The notes: a model not told the origin generated them from the sequence alone. A stretch of DNA of 64,000 bases from Catellatospora bangladeshensis (GCF_016862575.1 NZ_BONF01000016.1:124001-188000), one strand, 5' to 3'. Shown: positions 1 through 8,362, counted from the first letter of the stretch. Made by a program: numbers and translations.

Positions 1-354
1 CTGGGTGTAGCGGACCTTGCAGATGTAGCAGGCGCGCGCCTGGCGCAGGTGCCCCGCGATGTCGCCCTTGGTGGGCGAGGTCAGCCCGAACGCGCCCGCC
101 GTCTCGTCGTCGATGCGGCCCGGCGCGGCCGTCGCCGTCGCCGCGGTCACCGCGTCGTCGGCGGCCAGCACCTCGGCCCGCTTGTCGCGGCGGCGCTGCT
201 GCTTGACGTGCTTGAACATGCGCCCGACGGCCCGGCGCACCGCTATCGCGTCCGGGTGCTCCGTGGGCAGCTTGTCGATCTCCGCCAGCACGTTCAGGCA
301 GTCCTCCAGGCGCGCGGGGTCGATGCCCGTGCCCTCGTGCTCGCTGATCGTCAT
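1..354 (-). CDS. SDR-family oxidoreductase, N-terminal part (runs off the window)
   Basis: From ATG at 354 the frame is open to the window edge, giving 118 codons; the catalytic Rossmann part is missing. What is visible is an N-terminal extension: an Arg/Lys-rich helical stretch at residues 40-62, a conserved-looking RIDDET block at 80-85, and a CYIC pair at 109-112 that would start a zinc ribbon. I recall this extension preceding the NAD(P)-binding core in an actinomycete group of short-chain dehydrogenases, so the call rests on remembered family architecture and not on seen catalytic residues. It lies 122 bases downstream of the P450-ferredoxin pair on the same strand and could share their transcript. 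The substrate cannot be told. Confidence 0.6.
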   Translation of the reverse strand, partial: MTISEHEGTGIDPARLEDCLNVLAEIDKLPTEHPDAIAVRRAVGRMFKHVKQQRRRDKRAEVLAADDAVTAATATAAPGRIDDETAGAFGLTSPTKGDIAGHLRQARACYICKVRYTQ

Positions 355-476
355 CCCGGTGCCCGTTCCGTGCTCGCCTGCCAACCTCGCCCGGAAACTG
401 TACGCAGCCGGAAGCACGATGACCGAATCAGCCGCGTCCGCACCCCGCCGACTGTCGCCCATCTCACCCACCGGGC

Positions 477-701
477 TCAGACCGGCGCGACGGTGTCGCC
501 GGTGGCGGCGTCGGTGACGAGGATGGCCTCGACGGGGCAGCAGTCGGCGGCGTCGCTGACCGCCTCGTCGGGCTCGACCAGCTCACGCAGCGGGGTGGAC
601 TTCTTGTCGACGAGCTGGAAGTGCTCGGGCGCGGTGCCGGCGCACAGGCCGGACCCGATGCAGCGATCCCGGTCGACGGCGACCCGCCACTGGCCGCTCA
701 C
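477..701 (-). CDS. 3Fe-4S type ferredoxin partner of P450
   Basis: A 74-residue ferredoxin that would pass electrons to the P450 just upstream. It has C14-x5-C20, with the middle cysteine of a 4Fe-4S motif absent, and a distal CCP at 54-56, the pattern of 3Fe-4S ferredoxins paired with actinomycete P450s. An in-frame start exists 51 bases upstream. I prefer GTG at 701 because it overlaps the P450 stop as GTGA, the usual coupling in this genome, and gives the normal family length (about 65-75 residues). It is cytoplasmic. The reductase partner is not encoded next to it. Confidence 0.9.
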   Translation of the reverse strand: MSGQWRVAVDRDRCIGSGLCAGTAPEHFQLVDKKSTPLRELVEPDEAVSDAADCCPVEAILVTDAATGDTVAPV

Positions 702-1909
702 CAGGCCACCGGCAGCTTCTTGAGACCGCGTACCAGCATGCCGCGCTTCCACGGCAGCTCCTGCTCGGCGACCGCCAGGTGCAGCTTCGGGAAGCGGGTG
801 ATCAGCGCGTGCAGCGCGACCTGCAGCTCCATCCGGGCGAGCTGGGCGCCGACGCAGTGGTGCGGGCCGTGGCCGAAGCCCAGGTGCGGGTTGCTCTCGC
901 GGTGGAAGTCCAGCTCGTCCGGGTCGCTGAAGACGCGCTCGTCGCGGTTGGCGGAGGCGAGCGCGCCGAGCACCGGCTCCCCGGCCCGCACCAGCACCCC
1001 GCCCACCTCGATGTCCTCGGTGGCGTAGCGGGCGAACGCGGCGGCGGTGCCGAGCGGGATGTAGCGCATCAGCTCGTCGACGGCGGCGGGGATGAGCGCC
1101 GGGTCGTCACGCAGCTCGGCGAGCCGGTCGGGGTTGGTGAGCAGCACGTACATGAAGTTGGGCAGCTGGGTGACGGTGGTCTCGTGCCCGGCCGCGAGCA
1201 GACCCGCGGACAGCTGCACCAGCTCCTGCTCGGTGAGCCGGTCCTCGTCCTCGTCCCGGGCCTTGACCATGGCGCTGAGCAGGTCGTCGGTCTCCTGGAC
1301 GCGGCGCTGGGCGATCAGGCCCGCGATGTAGCCGTGCAGATTCCCGAGGTACTCCATGATCTGCTGCGGCGTCAGCGACGTGGTCGAGATGATCGCCTCG
1401 GACCAGGTCTGGAACTTCGCCCGGTCGGCGAACGGCACGCCGAGCAGCTCGCAGATGACCGCGACGGGCAGCACGTCGGCGAAGTGCTCGACCAGGTCGG
1501 CGGGGGAGCCGTGCCGCTCCATGTCGTCGAGCAGGCCGTTGGCGATCTCCTGGGTGCGCGGGCGCAGCAGCTCGACCCGGCGGGCCGTGAACGCCTTCGC
1601 GATCAGCTTGCGCAGCCGGGTGTGCTCGGGCGGATCCATGGCGAGCATCCCGGAGTCGTTCTGGTGCGGGTGCGTGCGCGGCTCGTCACGCCCGACGCTC
1701 GCGGCCCGGCTGAACCGCGCGTCCCCCAGCACCATCCGCACATCGTCATACCGCGTGGCCAGCCAAGCCTCCTCGCCGAACGGCAGCCGCACCCTGGTCA
1801 GCGGCTCGTCCCGCCGCAGCTCCGCATACATCGGATCCAGATTCAGCCGATCCGGATCCCCGAACGGATAGGCCCGCGCCTGCACCACGTCCTGACCGGC
1901 CACCATCAT
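698..1909 (-). CDS. Cytochrome P450, class I bacterial
   Basis: A 403-residue soluble P450 of typical bacterial length. The oxygen-binding I helix has AGHETT, the K helix has ELMR (ExxR), and the haem loop is FGHGPHHCVG with the thiolate Cys at 352. The general look is CYP105/CYP107-like, a group acting on macrolides, steroids and xenobiotics, but the substrate cannot be read from sequence. It is translationally coupled to the following ferredoxin (GTGA overlap). No biosynthetic genes surround it, so a catabolic or general oxidation role is as likely as a role in secondary metabolism. Confidence 0.95.
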   Translation of the reverse strand: MMVAGQDVVQARAYPFGDPDRLNLDPMYAELRRDEPLTRVRLPFGEEAWLATRYDDVRMVLGDARFSRAASVGRDEPRTHPHQNDSGMLAMDPPEHTRLRKLIAKAFTARRVELLRPRTQEIANGLLDDMERHGSPADLVEHFADVLPVAVICELLGVPFADRAKFQTWSEAIISTTSLTPQQIMEYLGNLHGYIAGLIAQRRVQETDDLLSAMVKARDEDEDRLTEQELVQLSAGLLAAGHETTVTQLPNFMYVLLTNPDRLAELRDDPALIPAAVDELMRYIPLGTAAAFARYATEDIEVGGVLVRAGEPVLGALASANRDERVFSDPDELDFHRESNPHLGFGHGPHHCVGAQLARMELQVALHALITRFPKLHLAVAEQELPWKRGMLVRGLKKLPVAW

Positions 1910-2023
1910 TCGCCCCCTCGAATGCGCACGAATTCAACTACATGGATGCTAGTGTGAACCCGTCCCCAAGTCGATGCCCATTCTAGGAAATGTCCGCATA
2001 TCCGGCACGCTCCGAACCTCGTC

Positions 2024-2080
2024 GATCATGAACTTATGGGCGTGTTCGACGGCGTGTCACTGCCCTAACTTCATGATCAA
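2024..2080. repeat. Intergenic palindrome, GATCATGAA family
   Basis: An imperfect inverted repeat. The left arm GATCATGAACTTATGGGC (2024-2041) pairs with GCCCTAACTTCATGATC (2062-2078), with one unpaired base and one mismatch. It sits after the serine hydrolase gene, whose TGA stop (2079-2077) lies inside the right arm. This is the only copy in the window. I recall similar GATCATGAAGTTAGGGC palindromes being common in Micromonosporaceae. It may act as a terminator or REP-like element. Confidence 0.7.
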
Positions 2081-3144
2081 CGGGTGAGTTCGTCCAGGAC
2101 CAGCGAGCGCAGGCGTTCCATGGGGTCGCCGTCGTCGACGGCGAGGGTGCTCTTGGTGGCGGCGAGGGCGAGGCCGAGGGCCGGGGCGGCGCCGGCGAGG
2201 CTGCCACCGATGCCGCCCGCGCCGAACATCCGCCCGTCGGCCTCCACGCCGTAGCCCAGGGTGCGGGTGACGTCCATCAGGAACGTCCAGTCCGGACCGG
2301 TCGAGGCGACCGCGGACACCTCGGCCAGCCGCTCCGGCGAGATCAGGCGCACCCCGTCCACCTCGCCGAGCAGCGCCGCGTACATCCGGGCGGCGGCCCG
2401 CGCGCTGACCGTGCCCACCGCGGGCACCTCCGCCCGCAGGAACGCCGGGTCGGCGGCCAGGTCCGCATCCGGCCGGGCCCCGGCGGGCACGGCCCGCGCG
2501 AAGTTCGGCAGCATCGCGGCGAGACCGTCCAGCGCCGCCGACCAGTTGCCGTCCCGCACCGGCGCCAGACCTCCAAGAGCATCCTCTGGTACGGCCAGCA
2601 GCAGCTCGCCCGGCACCCCGAGCGGCCCGGCCACCTCGTCGGCCACCACCTGCGACAGGGTCCGCCCGGTGACCCGCCGCACCGTCTCGCCGACCAGCCA
2701 GCCGTACGTCCAGACGTGGTAACCGTGCCGCGTGCCCGGCTCCCACACCGGCGCGCTGTCGGCCAGGATCCCGGCCATCCGGCCCGGATCGCACAGCTCG
2801 GCCCGGGTCAGCTCGGGCGGCAGCGCGGGCAGCCCGGCGGAGTGGGTCAGCACGTGCCGCAGCGTGATGCCGTCCTTGCCGTGCCGGGCGAACTCCGGCC
2901 ACACCTCGGCCAGCCGCAGGTCGTGGGACAGCACGCCCTGCTCGGCCAGCACGTGCACGGCGGTCGAGGTCAGCCCCTTGCCGGTGGAGAAGCTGAAGAA
3001 CGGGGTGCCCGAGGTGACCGGCCCCGCGTACGCGTCCACGATCGGCTCGCCGTGCAGGTACGCCGCGAACTGGGCGGCGGTCTCGCGCCCGGAGGCGACC
3101 AGGTCGTCGAGCTCCTTCTGGATCCGGTCCTGCAGGTCGCTCAC
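2077..3144 (-). CDS. Serine hydrolase, beta-lactamase/esterase EstB family
   Basis: A 355-residue protein of the class C beta-lactamase/esterase fold. The STGK tetrad (SxxK nucleophile and base) follows an FFSFSTGKG context near residue 55, and a Tyr in the HGYHVWTYGW stretch is the likely second catalytic residue. A Gly-rich FGAGGIGGS segment near the C-terminus takes the place of KTG. There is no signal peptide, so it is cytosolic and more likely an esterase or small-amide hydrolase than a true beta-lactamase. The GTG start at 3144 overlaps the TetR stop as GTGA, so the regulator and enzyme form one operon. The stop codon falls inside a palindromic repeat. Confidence 0.88.
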   Translation of the reverse strand: MSDLQDRIQKELDDLVASGRETAAQFAAYLHGEPIVDAYAGPVTSGTPFFSFSTGKGLTSTAVHVLAEQGVLSHDLRLAEVWPEFARHGKDGITLRHVLTHSAGLPALPPELTRAELCDPGRMAGILADSAPVWEPGTRHGYHVWTYGWLVGETVRRVTGRTLSQVVADEVAGPLGVPGELLLAVPEDALGGLAPVRDGNWSAALDGLAAMLPNFARAVPAGARPDADLAADPAFLRAEVPAVGTVSARAAARMYAALLGEVDGVRLISPERLAEVSAVASTGPDWTFLMDVTRTLGYGVEADGRMFGAGGIGGSLAGAAPALGLALAATKSTLAVDDGDPMERLRSLVLDELTR

Positions 3145-3731
3145 GGGGTGTCCGCTCCGGCCGTGCGCGGCCAGTGGGTCAGGGTCAGGTGCAGGGCGTC
3201 GATCGCGCACCGCCATGATTCGTCCACGTCGCGCGAGTGCGCGAAGCCGCCCGCGGCCTGCAGCGCCGCCCAGCCGTGGAAGGTGCTGCGGAGCAGGCGA
3301 ACCGCGTCGGTCGCGTCCGGCTCGGCCAGCCCGTAGCCGTGCAGCAGGGCATAACAGAGCTGGATGTTGCGCAGGAAGGCGGGCGCGTCCGCCACCGCGG
3401 CCGGGTCCAGCCGCTGCTGGGTGGCCGCGTAGCGGCCGGGGTGGGCCAGCGCGTACGCCCGGTAGGCCCCCGCGAAGGCGGCCAGGGCGTCCCGGCCGGA
3501 CCGCCCGGCGACCGCCGCGGCGATGCGGTCGGTCAGCTCGCCCGCGGCCAGCAGCGCGATCCGGGTGCGCAGGTCCTGCAGGCTGCGCACGTGGGAGTAG
3601 AGGCTGGCGTCCTTCACGCCGAACCCGCGCGCCACCGCCGAGACGGTGACCTGCTCCAGCCCCACGGCGTCCGCCAGGTCCGCAGCCGCCAGCGTCACCC
3701 GCTCCGCGTTCAGTCCCGCCCTGGCCATCAT
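3141..3731 (-). CDS. TetR-family transcriptional regulator
   Basis: A 196-residue regulator with the TetR N-terminal helix-turn-helix (residues 8-55, with AVARGFGVKDASLYSHV as recognition region) and a C-terminal domain resembling the WHG type. Two adjacent ATGs (3731, 3728) are possible. An AACCTA-N7-TAGGTT palindrome ends just before them and suggests autorepression. It is first in an operon with the serine hydrolase (GTGA overlap), whose substrate or product may be the inducer. A longer upstream reading frame exists but reads through the operator and lacks family similarity. Confidence 0.92.
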   Translation of the reverse strand: MMARAGLNAERVTLAAADLADAVGLEQVTVSAVARGFGVKDASLYSHVRSLQDLRTRIALLAAGELTDRIAAAVAGRSGRDALAAFAGAYRAYALAHPGRYAATQQRLDPAAVADAPAFLRNIQLCYALLHGYGLAEPDATDAVRLLRSTFHGWAALQAAGGFAHSRDVDESWRCAIDALHLTLTHWPRTAGADTP

Positions 3732-3732
3732 G

Positions 3733-3770
3733 AACCTAATACTACTAGGTTTCTGCCTAGGATTCCTAGG
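3733..3770. promoter_or_regulatory. Probable TetR operator region
   Basis: AACCTA (3733-3738) and TAGGTT (3746-3751) form a palindrome two bases from the TetR start. Two CCTAGG hexamers follow at 3756-3761 and 3765-3770. This AT-richer cluster of TAGG half-sites stands out from the GC-rich background. It fits an autoregulated TetR promoter. The stop codon of the upstream hypothetical gene lies in the last hexamer. Confidence 0.7.
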
Positions 3771-4071
3771 GAAGGTCGCCCGGGTCCCACTCCGCGACGA
3801 CGTACGGCCGCACCAGCCCCGGCTCGGGCAGGTAGGGCTCCCAGTACACGATCTGCCAGGCCGCCTGCAGCGCGTCCTCGCACGGATAGGTGTGCCCACA
3901 GCGGTCGCACACGCCGTGGACCTGCATGTGGTGCTCGCTCCAGCGGGTTCTGCCCTCGGTCACCATGGCCAGGGCGCGGCTCTGGATCGCCGTGCGCCCG
4001 ACATAGGTGGTGCCGCGGGATAGGTGCCGTACGTCGGTGCCGGATCGGGGTCGTGGTTGCGGCCGTGACAT
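3766..4071 (-). CDS. Hypothetical protein with one CxxC knuckle
   Basis: 101 residues, not recognised as a named family. Residues 55-68 contain CDRCGHTYPCEDA, a CxxC plus nearby Cys, which could be half of a metal site or a degenerate zinc ribbon. The C-terminal part is Trp/Tyr/Pro-rich (WQIVYWEPYLPEPG). I have seen similar short 'CDRCGHTYPCEDA' proteins in other actinomycetes, so it is probably real. There is no signal peptide or membrane segment. It lies upstream of the TetR gene on the same strand, but the TetR promoter separates them. Confidence 0.6.
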   Translation of the reverse strand: MSRPQPRPRSGTDVRHLSRGTTYVGRTAIQSRALAMVTEGRTRWSEHHMQVHGVCDRCGHTYPCEDALQAAWQIVYWEPYLPEPGLVRPYVVAEWDPGDLP

Positions 4072-4199
4072 AGCGTTCTCCTGCCGTCACCCCGCTTAAC
4101 GGCGTACGCCCGGGAAAGGTGCCGAACTGTCGGAAACCTTTGCCCGGCCACGGATCGGCGGGCGGCCGCACTCCAATGCGGACCGCCTCGCGTACCTGG

Positions 4200-4790
4200 T
4201 CAGGGCTGCGGACTCGCCGCCCGCGGGTAGCGGATGAGCAGGCTCGCATGGACCGGCTCGTCACCGACGGCGGCGTAGCGGTGCGGCACGTCCGAGGTCC
4301 AGGAGATGTGCTCGCCGGGACCGGCCAGCAGCGGAGCGTCGGCCGGGCCTGCCTGGAGCACGCCGCTGAAGACGGTCACGTGCTCGGTCACGCCGGTGTG
4401 GTGGGCGGGGGAGGCCTGCGCCGGGCCGGGCGGCACGACCATGCGGTACAGCTCGTACGTCACCGGCCCGTCGTCGAACACCTGCAGCAGCGTCGCCTCG
4501 ACCGCGGTGCCGCGCACCACCCCCGTCTGCCCGCCGGCGAGCAGCGCCGTGATCGGCACGCCGAGCGCCGCGGTGACCGACCACAGCGTCTCCAGGGTCG
4601 GGTTGCGGGTGCCGTTCTCCAGGCCGGACAGCGTGGCCTTGCCCACGTTCGCCCGCCGCGCCAGCTCGGACAGCGAGATGCCGGCCTGCTCACGCAGCCT
4701 GCGCAGCCGTACGCCGACCCCTTCCGCGCCGGGCTCCAGGGCCGGGCGAGCGCTTGCCGCACGTGAACTCACCCGGCTATCGTGCACCAC
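4200..4790 (-). CDS. XRE-family regulator with cupin sensor domain
   Basis: 196 residues: an XRE helix-turn-helix at about 28-82 (LRRLREQAGISLSELARRA...LSGLENG) and a C-terminal cupin at 105-190 (HHTGVTEHVTVFSG...LAGPGEHISW...PHRYAAVG). Such MerR-length XRE-cupin proteins usually repress a neighbouring transporter or catabolic gene and sense a small ligand through the cupin. It is divergent from a BenE-type transporter with a perfect 18-base palindrome between them. The start is GTG 4790; GTG 4772, preceded by CACGAT and six bases, is an alternative leaderless start. Confidence 0.9.
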   Translation of the reverse strand: MVHDSRVSSRAASARPALEPGAEGVGVRLRRLREQAGISLSELARRANVGKATLSGLENGTRNPTLETLWSVTAALGVPITALLAGGQTGVVRGTAVEATLLQVFDDGPVTYELYRMVVPPGPAQASPAHHTGVTEHVTVFSGVLQAGPADAPLLAGPGEHISWTSDVPHRYAAVGDEPVHASLLIRYPRAASPQP

Positions 4791-4797
4791 GGGCGAC

Positions 4798-4815
4798 CGT
4801 TCCGTTTGCGGAACG
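4798..4815. promoter_or_regulatory. Palindromic operator between XRE regulator and benE-type gene
   Basis: CGTTCCG, TTTG, CGGAACG: a perfect 7-base inverted repeat with a 4-base spacer in the 83-base divergent gap. It is near the -35 position for either gene. Its dyad symmetry and position make it the best binding-site candidate for the XRE-cupin protein. Confidence 0.7.
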
Positions 4816-4873
4816 ATGGCGAGGCGCAGCGGGCCGTCCGGCCGTGGACGCAGAGCTGGAGGAGGACCGGGCC

Positions 4874-6106
4874 GTGGGCAGGGTGGTGCAGCCGGTGCTG
4901 GCCGGCGTGGTGACGGCCGTGGTCGGGTTCGCGAGCACGTTCGCCGTCGTGCTGGCCGGGCTGCGGGCGGTGGGCGCCGACGAGCGCCAGGCCGCCTCCG
5001 GCCTGCTCGCGGTATGCGTCGCGTCCGGCGCCACCACGCTCGTGCTCGGGCTGCGGCACCGCATCCCGATCAGCATCGCCTGGTCGACCCCCGGCGCGGC
5101 ACTGCTGGCCGCGACGGGCGCCGTCGACGGCGGGTTCGCCGCGGCGGTCGGCGCGTTCCTGGTCACCGGGGCGCTGATCATCGCGGCGGGGCTGTTCCCG
5201 GCGCTGGGCCGGGCGATCGCGGCCATCCCGCGCCCGATCGCGGCGGCGATGCTGGCGGGCGTACTGCTGAACCTGTGCCTGGCCCCGGTCCGGGCGCTGG
5301 TGGACGTGCCGCTGCTGGCGATCCCGGTGGTGCTGGTGTGGGCGGTGCTGAGCCGCTTCGCCCGCTCCTGGGCCGTGCCCGCCGCGCTGGTCACGGCCGT
5401 GGTGGTGATCGTGCTGGACGCACCGGAGGCGCTGCGCGGAGCGGCCGCCGCGCCTGAACTGACCCTGACCGCGCCCGTGTTCACCTGGCAGGCGCTGGTC
5501 AGCCTGGCGCTGCCGCTGTTCCTGGTCACCATGGCCTCGCAGAACGTGCCCGGCATGGCGGTGCTGCAGGGGTACGGCTACACCCCGCCGCTGCGCGGCA
5601 TCCTGCTCGGCACCGGCGTGGCCACCACCGTCGCCGCGCCGTTCGGCTCGCACGCGGTGAACCTCGCCGCGATCACCGCCGCGCTGGCCGCCGGGCCGGA
5701 CGCGCATCCCGACCCGCGCCGCCGCTGGATCGCGTCGGTGACCGCGGGCATCGGCATGATCGCGCTGGGGCTGGGCGCGGGCGCCGCGACCGCGTTCGTG
5801 CTCGGCTCGCCGCCGGTGCTGGTCGAGGCGGTGGCGGGCCTGGCGCTGCTCGGTGCGCTGGGTTCGGCGCTGGCCTCGGCCGTGGCCGAGGAGCGCGGGC
5901 GGGAGGCCGCTGTGGTCACCTTCGCGGTGACGGCGTCCGGGGTGGTGCTGCTGGGCGTGGGCGCCGCGTTCTGGGGTCTGCTCGCGGGCGGCCTCATGCT
6001 GGCGCTGCGGCGAGGAACGCCTCCACCGACGCCGCGAACGCCCGAGGATCGTCCACCCACGGAAAGTGACCCGCGCCCGGTTGCACCGTCAGCCGCGACG
6101 CGGTGA
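4874..6106 (+). CDS. Benzoate/H+ symporter family protein (BenE-like)
   Basis: A 410-residue, about 12-helix transporter of the BenE (NCS2-related) family. Diagnostic stretches are the STPGAALLAATG segment, the MASQNVPGMAVLQGYGY motif and the FGSHAVNLAAITAA loop. I chose GTG 4874 over an upstream ATG (4754) because GGAGGA lies just before it, the family N-terminus starts here, and the ATG would run through the divergent operator. The natural substrate may be benzoate or another aromatic acid. The last 35 residues or so (PPPTPRTPEDRPPTESDPRP) are atypical and overlap the oppositely transcribed hydrolase gene by 113 bases. Confidence 0.9.
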   Translation: MGRVVQPVLAGVVTAVVGFASTFAVVLAGLRAVGADERQAASGLLAVCVASGATTLVLGLRHRIPISIAWSTPGAALLAATGAVDGGFAAAVGAFLVTGALIIAAGLFPALGRAIAAIPRPIAAAMLAGVLLNLCLAPVRALVDVPLLAIPVVLVWAVLSRFARSWAVPAALVTAVVVIVLDAPEALRGAAAAPELTLTAPVFTWQALVSLALPLFLVTMASQNVPGMAVLQGYGYTPPLRGILLGTGVATTVAAPFGSHAVNLAAITAALAAGPDAHPDPRRRWIASVTAGIGMIALGLGAGAATAFVLGSPPVLVEAVAGLALLGALGSALASAVAEERGREAAVVTFAVTASGVVLLGVGAAFWGLLAGGLMLALRRGTPPPTPRTPEDRPPTESDPRPVAPSAATR

Positions 6107-6851
6107 GCAGCGCGGCGAGCTGCCGCATCGCGTGCCGGGTGGGCCAGACGTCGTGCTCGCCGGCCACCAGCAGGGTCGGCACGGCGAGCGCGGCCAGCCG
6201 CTCGGGCAGCGCCGGGTCCGGGGTGAAGTCCGCGTAGAAGCCGTCGGTGGCGGCGCGGGCGAACTGCGCGGGCTCGGCGGCGGCCTGGGCGCGGGCGGCG
6301 TCGTTCCACGTGCCGTACAGCAGCGGGGCCGCGAGCATGCGCAGCCGTTCGAGGTCCTGCTCGTCGGCGGCCTCGGCGGTGAGCGCGGCGGCGGCCTCGT
6401 CGATCCACGGCTCGTGCGAACGTTCGGCGAGCACGTGCGCCAGGTCCACGTCGGACTGCAGGCCGAGCACCCGCAGCGACGGGGCGACCAGGACCAGGCG
6501 GCGCAGGCGGGCGGGGTGGGCGGCGGCGTACAGCATGCACGTCCCGCCACTGGCGGAGTGGCCGAGCAGGTCCATGGTGTCCAGGCCGAGGTGGGCACGC
6601 AGCGCCTCGACGTCGTCGGCGATCCGGTCGACCCGGTACGTCGCCGGGTCGGCGGGGATCGCCGAGTCTCCGGTGCCCCGGTTGTCCAGCAGGACCAGCG
6701 TGCGGGTGGCGGACAGGCCGCCCAGGTCGCCGAGGTACGCCACGGCCTGGCCGGGCCCGCCCGGCACGCACACCAGCGGCGGTCCGTCCCCGGTCACCCG
6801 GTAGGCCAGCTCGGTCCCGTCCCATGATCGAAAGCGCGCCACCCGGGTCAT
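5994..6851 (-). CDS. Alpha/beta hydrolase, proline-iminopeptidase-like
   Basis: 285 residues with the alpha/beta-hydrolase core. There is an oxyanion PGGPG motif (about 30-34), DNRGTGDS, the nucleophile elbow GHSASG, a late acid in AGEHDVWPT and the His in GAGHFPWVDDP. The combination of PGGPG and DNRGTGDS is the pattern of proline iminopeptidases and related S33 peptidases, but many cytosolic esterases share it. No signal peptide. It is convergent with the BenE-like gene, and the two 3' ends overlap by 113 bases, so simultaneous expression would create antisense pairing. Confidence 0.9.
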   Translation of the reverse strand: MTRVARFRSWDGTELAYRVTGDGPPLVCVPGGPGQAVAYLGDLGGLSATRTLVLLDNRGTGDSAIPADPATYRVDRIADDVEALRAHLGLDTMDLLGHSASGGTCMLYAAAHPARLRRLVLVAPSLRVLGLQSDVDLAHVLAERSHEPWIDEAAAALTAEAADEQDLERLRMLAAPLLYGTWNDAARAQAAAEPAQFARAATDGFYADFTPDPALPERLAALAVPTLLVAGEHDVWPTRHAMRQLAALLTASRLTVQPGAGHFPWVDDPRAFAASVEAFLAAAPA

Positions 6852-6932
6852 TCTGCCAGCCGGACCCGGCGCGTGACCGAACCTCCGCCGCGCTGCCGGG
6901 GCCGTGCGGGCAGGCCCGACCGTGCGCAGTGG

Positions 6933-7622
6933 TCAGGCGCGGGTGCGGCGCAGGCGGGAGTAGACGGCGAGCGCCGCCCCCGACCACAGGAAGGCGTGGA
7001 CGGTCAGCCAGAGGGCGGTGGCCGCGCCGCTGCCGGAGGCGGTGAAGCGGGCGGTGGCCATCAGCGGCGGCACGAGCCACGGGACGGGCGAGCCCTGCAG
7101 CCCGAGCACGATCGCCAGCACCGCGCCGGTGACCAGCACCGCGACACCGTTGCCCGCGCTGCGGGTGACCGCGCGGCAGGCCAGCCCGCCCAGCGCCACC
7201 GCCGGGAGCAGGGCCAGCAGGTGCACGCCGAACCCGAGGGCGACCGCGGCCACGTCGCCCCCGAGACCGCCCGGGTCGGGCTTGACGCCCTGCACCAGCC
7301 ACGGCAGGGCCAGCGCGATCGCGATGGTGCCCAGCCCGGCGACGGCGGCGGCGAGCAGCCCGGCCGTGATCTCGCGGCCCGCCGAGCCGGCGGCGACGCG
7401 GGCCAGGCGGCGCTGCACGTCCGGCTCCACGTCCAGCAGGATCTTCGTCTGCCAGGCGAGCACCGGGAACAGGATCAGAGCGGAGGCGCCGTACGCCTCA
7501 CCGGCCTCGGCCCGGCCCCCGCCGTACAGGACGGACAGCACGGCCAGGGCGGCGATCAGGGGTGCCACGGACCGGCCGGTGCGAACGAAGGCGCGCAGGC
7601 GCATCCCGGTCAGTGCGATCAC
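6933..7622 (-). CDS. ABC transporter integral membrane subunit
   Basis: 229 residues with about six hydrophobic helices (starting LIAALAVLSVLYGG and ending at LWLTVHAFLWSGAALAVY) and a short Arg-rich tail. GTG 7622 overlaps the ATPase stop as GTGA; the longer upstream frame is Arg/Gly-rich and is antisense-type sequence. It is probably the permease of a two-gene ABC-2-like exporter. No substrate-binding protein is present, which fits export. The substrate is unknown. Confidence 0.8.
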   Translation of the reverse strand: MIALTGMRLRAFVRTGRSVAPLIAALAVLSVLYGGGRAEAGEAYGASALILFPVLAWQTKILLDVEPDVQRRLARVAAGSAGREITAGLLAAAVAGLGTIAIALALPWLVQGVKPDPGGLGGDVAAVALGFGVHLLALLPAVALGGLACRAVTRSAGNGVAVLVTGAVLAIVLGLQGSPVPWLVPPLMATARFTASGSGAATALWLTVHAFLWSGAALAVYSRLRRTRA

Positions 7623-8356
7623 GAGCCGACCTCCTCGCGTACCCGAAGCACCCGGTGGCCCTGCTCGCGCAGGCGCGCCACCGCGCCGGGGAGGTCGGCG
7701 GCGCTGACCGCGACCTCCACCACGCAGTGCTGGTCCGCCTCGGCGGGCGCGACGGCCAGCCCGCCGTCCGCGACGGTCCACCGGGCCGCGCCGGGCAGCC
7801 GCACCGTCTCGCCGCGGTGGTCGCTGACCAGGACGCGCCCACCGGCCGCGGCGACCTCCAGCACGATCGCGGGCACCAGCTCGCGGGTGGCGGCGTCCAG
7901 GCCCTCCCACGGCTCGTCGAGGATCAGCAGCCCCGGCGACACGAGCAGGGCCTGGGCCAGGCCGACCTTCTGCGCGGTGCCCTTGGACAGCTCCGGTAGC
8001 TTCACGTCGCGGAACCCGCCGAGGCCGAGGCGCTCGATCCAGCCGTCCACGGCCCGTCCGGCGGCGGCTGCGCGCAGGCCGCGGACCGCGGCCATGGCGT
8101 GCAGGTACGCCGAGACGGTGTGCGGCTGGTCGGCGGGGAACCGTTCGGGCACCCAGCCGACGGCGGCGGGACGCCCGGCCACCCGGCCCCGCGACGGGCG
8201 CAGCACCCCCGCGATGAGCTGGAGCAGCGTGGACTTGCCGGCGCCGTTGCGGCCGAGCACGACCGCGATCTCCCCGGCGGACAGCTCGGCCGTCACCTGC
8301 CGCAGCACCCAGCTACCGCCGCGGCGGTAGCGCAGCCACACGTCGTCGAGATGCAC
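7619..8356 (-). CDS. ABC transporter ATP-binding protein
   Basis: A 245-residue ATPase. Walker A is GRNGAGKS (35-42), the signature LSKGTAQK departs from LSGGQ, Walker B is LLILDEP and the switch region is SDHRGE. The last 60 residues form an extra regulatory-looking domain ending in LRVREEVGS. A GTGA overlap with the permease defines a two-gene exporter operon. The start is GTG 8356 with CACAAT six bases upstream, so the mRNA is probably leaderless. The unusual signature suggests a specialised exporter, but ATP hydrolysis should be intact. Confidence 0.93.
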   Translation of the reverse strand: MHLDDVWLRYRRGGSWVLRQVTAELSAGEIAVVLGRNGAGKSTLLQLIAGVLRPSRGRVAGRPAAVGWVPERFPADQPHTVSAYLHAMAAVRGLRAAAAGRAVDGWIERLGLGGFRDVKLPELSKGTAQKVGLAQALLVSPGLLILDEPWEGLDAATRELVPAIVLEVAAAGGRVLVSDHRGETVRLPGAARWTVADGGLAVAPAEADQHCVVEVAVSAADLPGAVARLREQGHRVLRVREEVGS

Positions 8357-8362
8357 CGGGCG

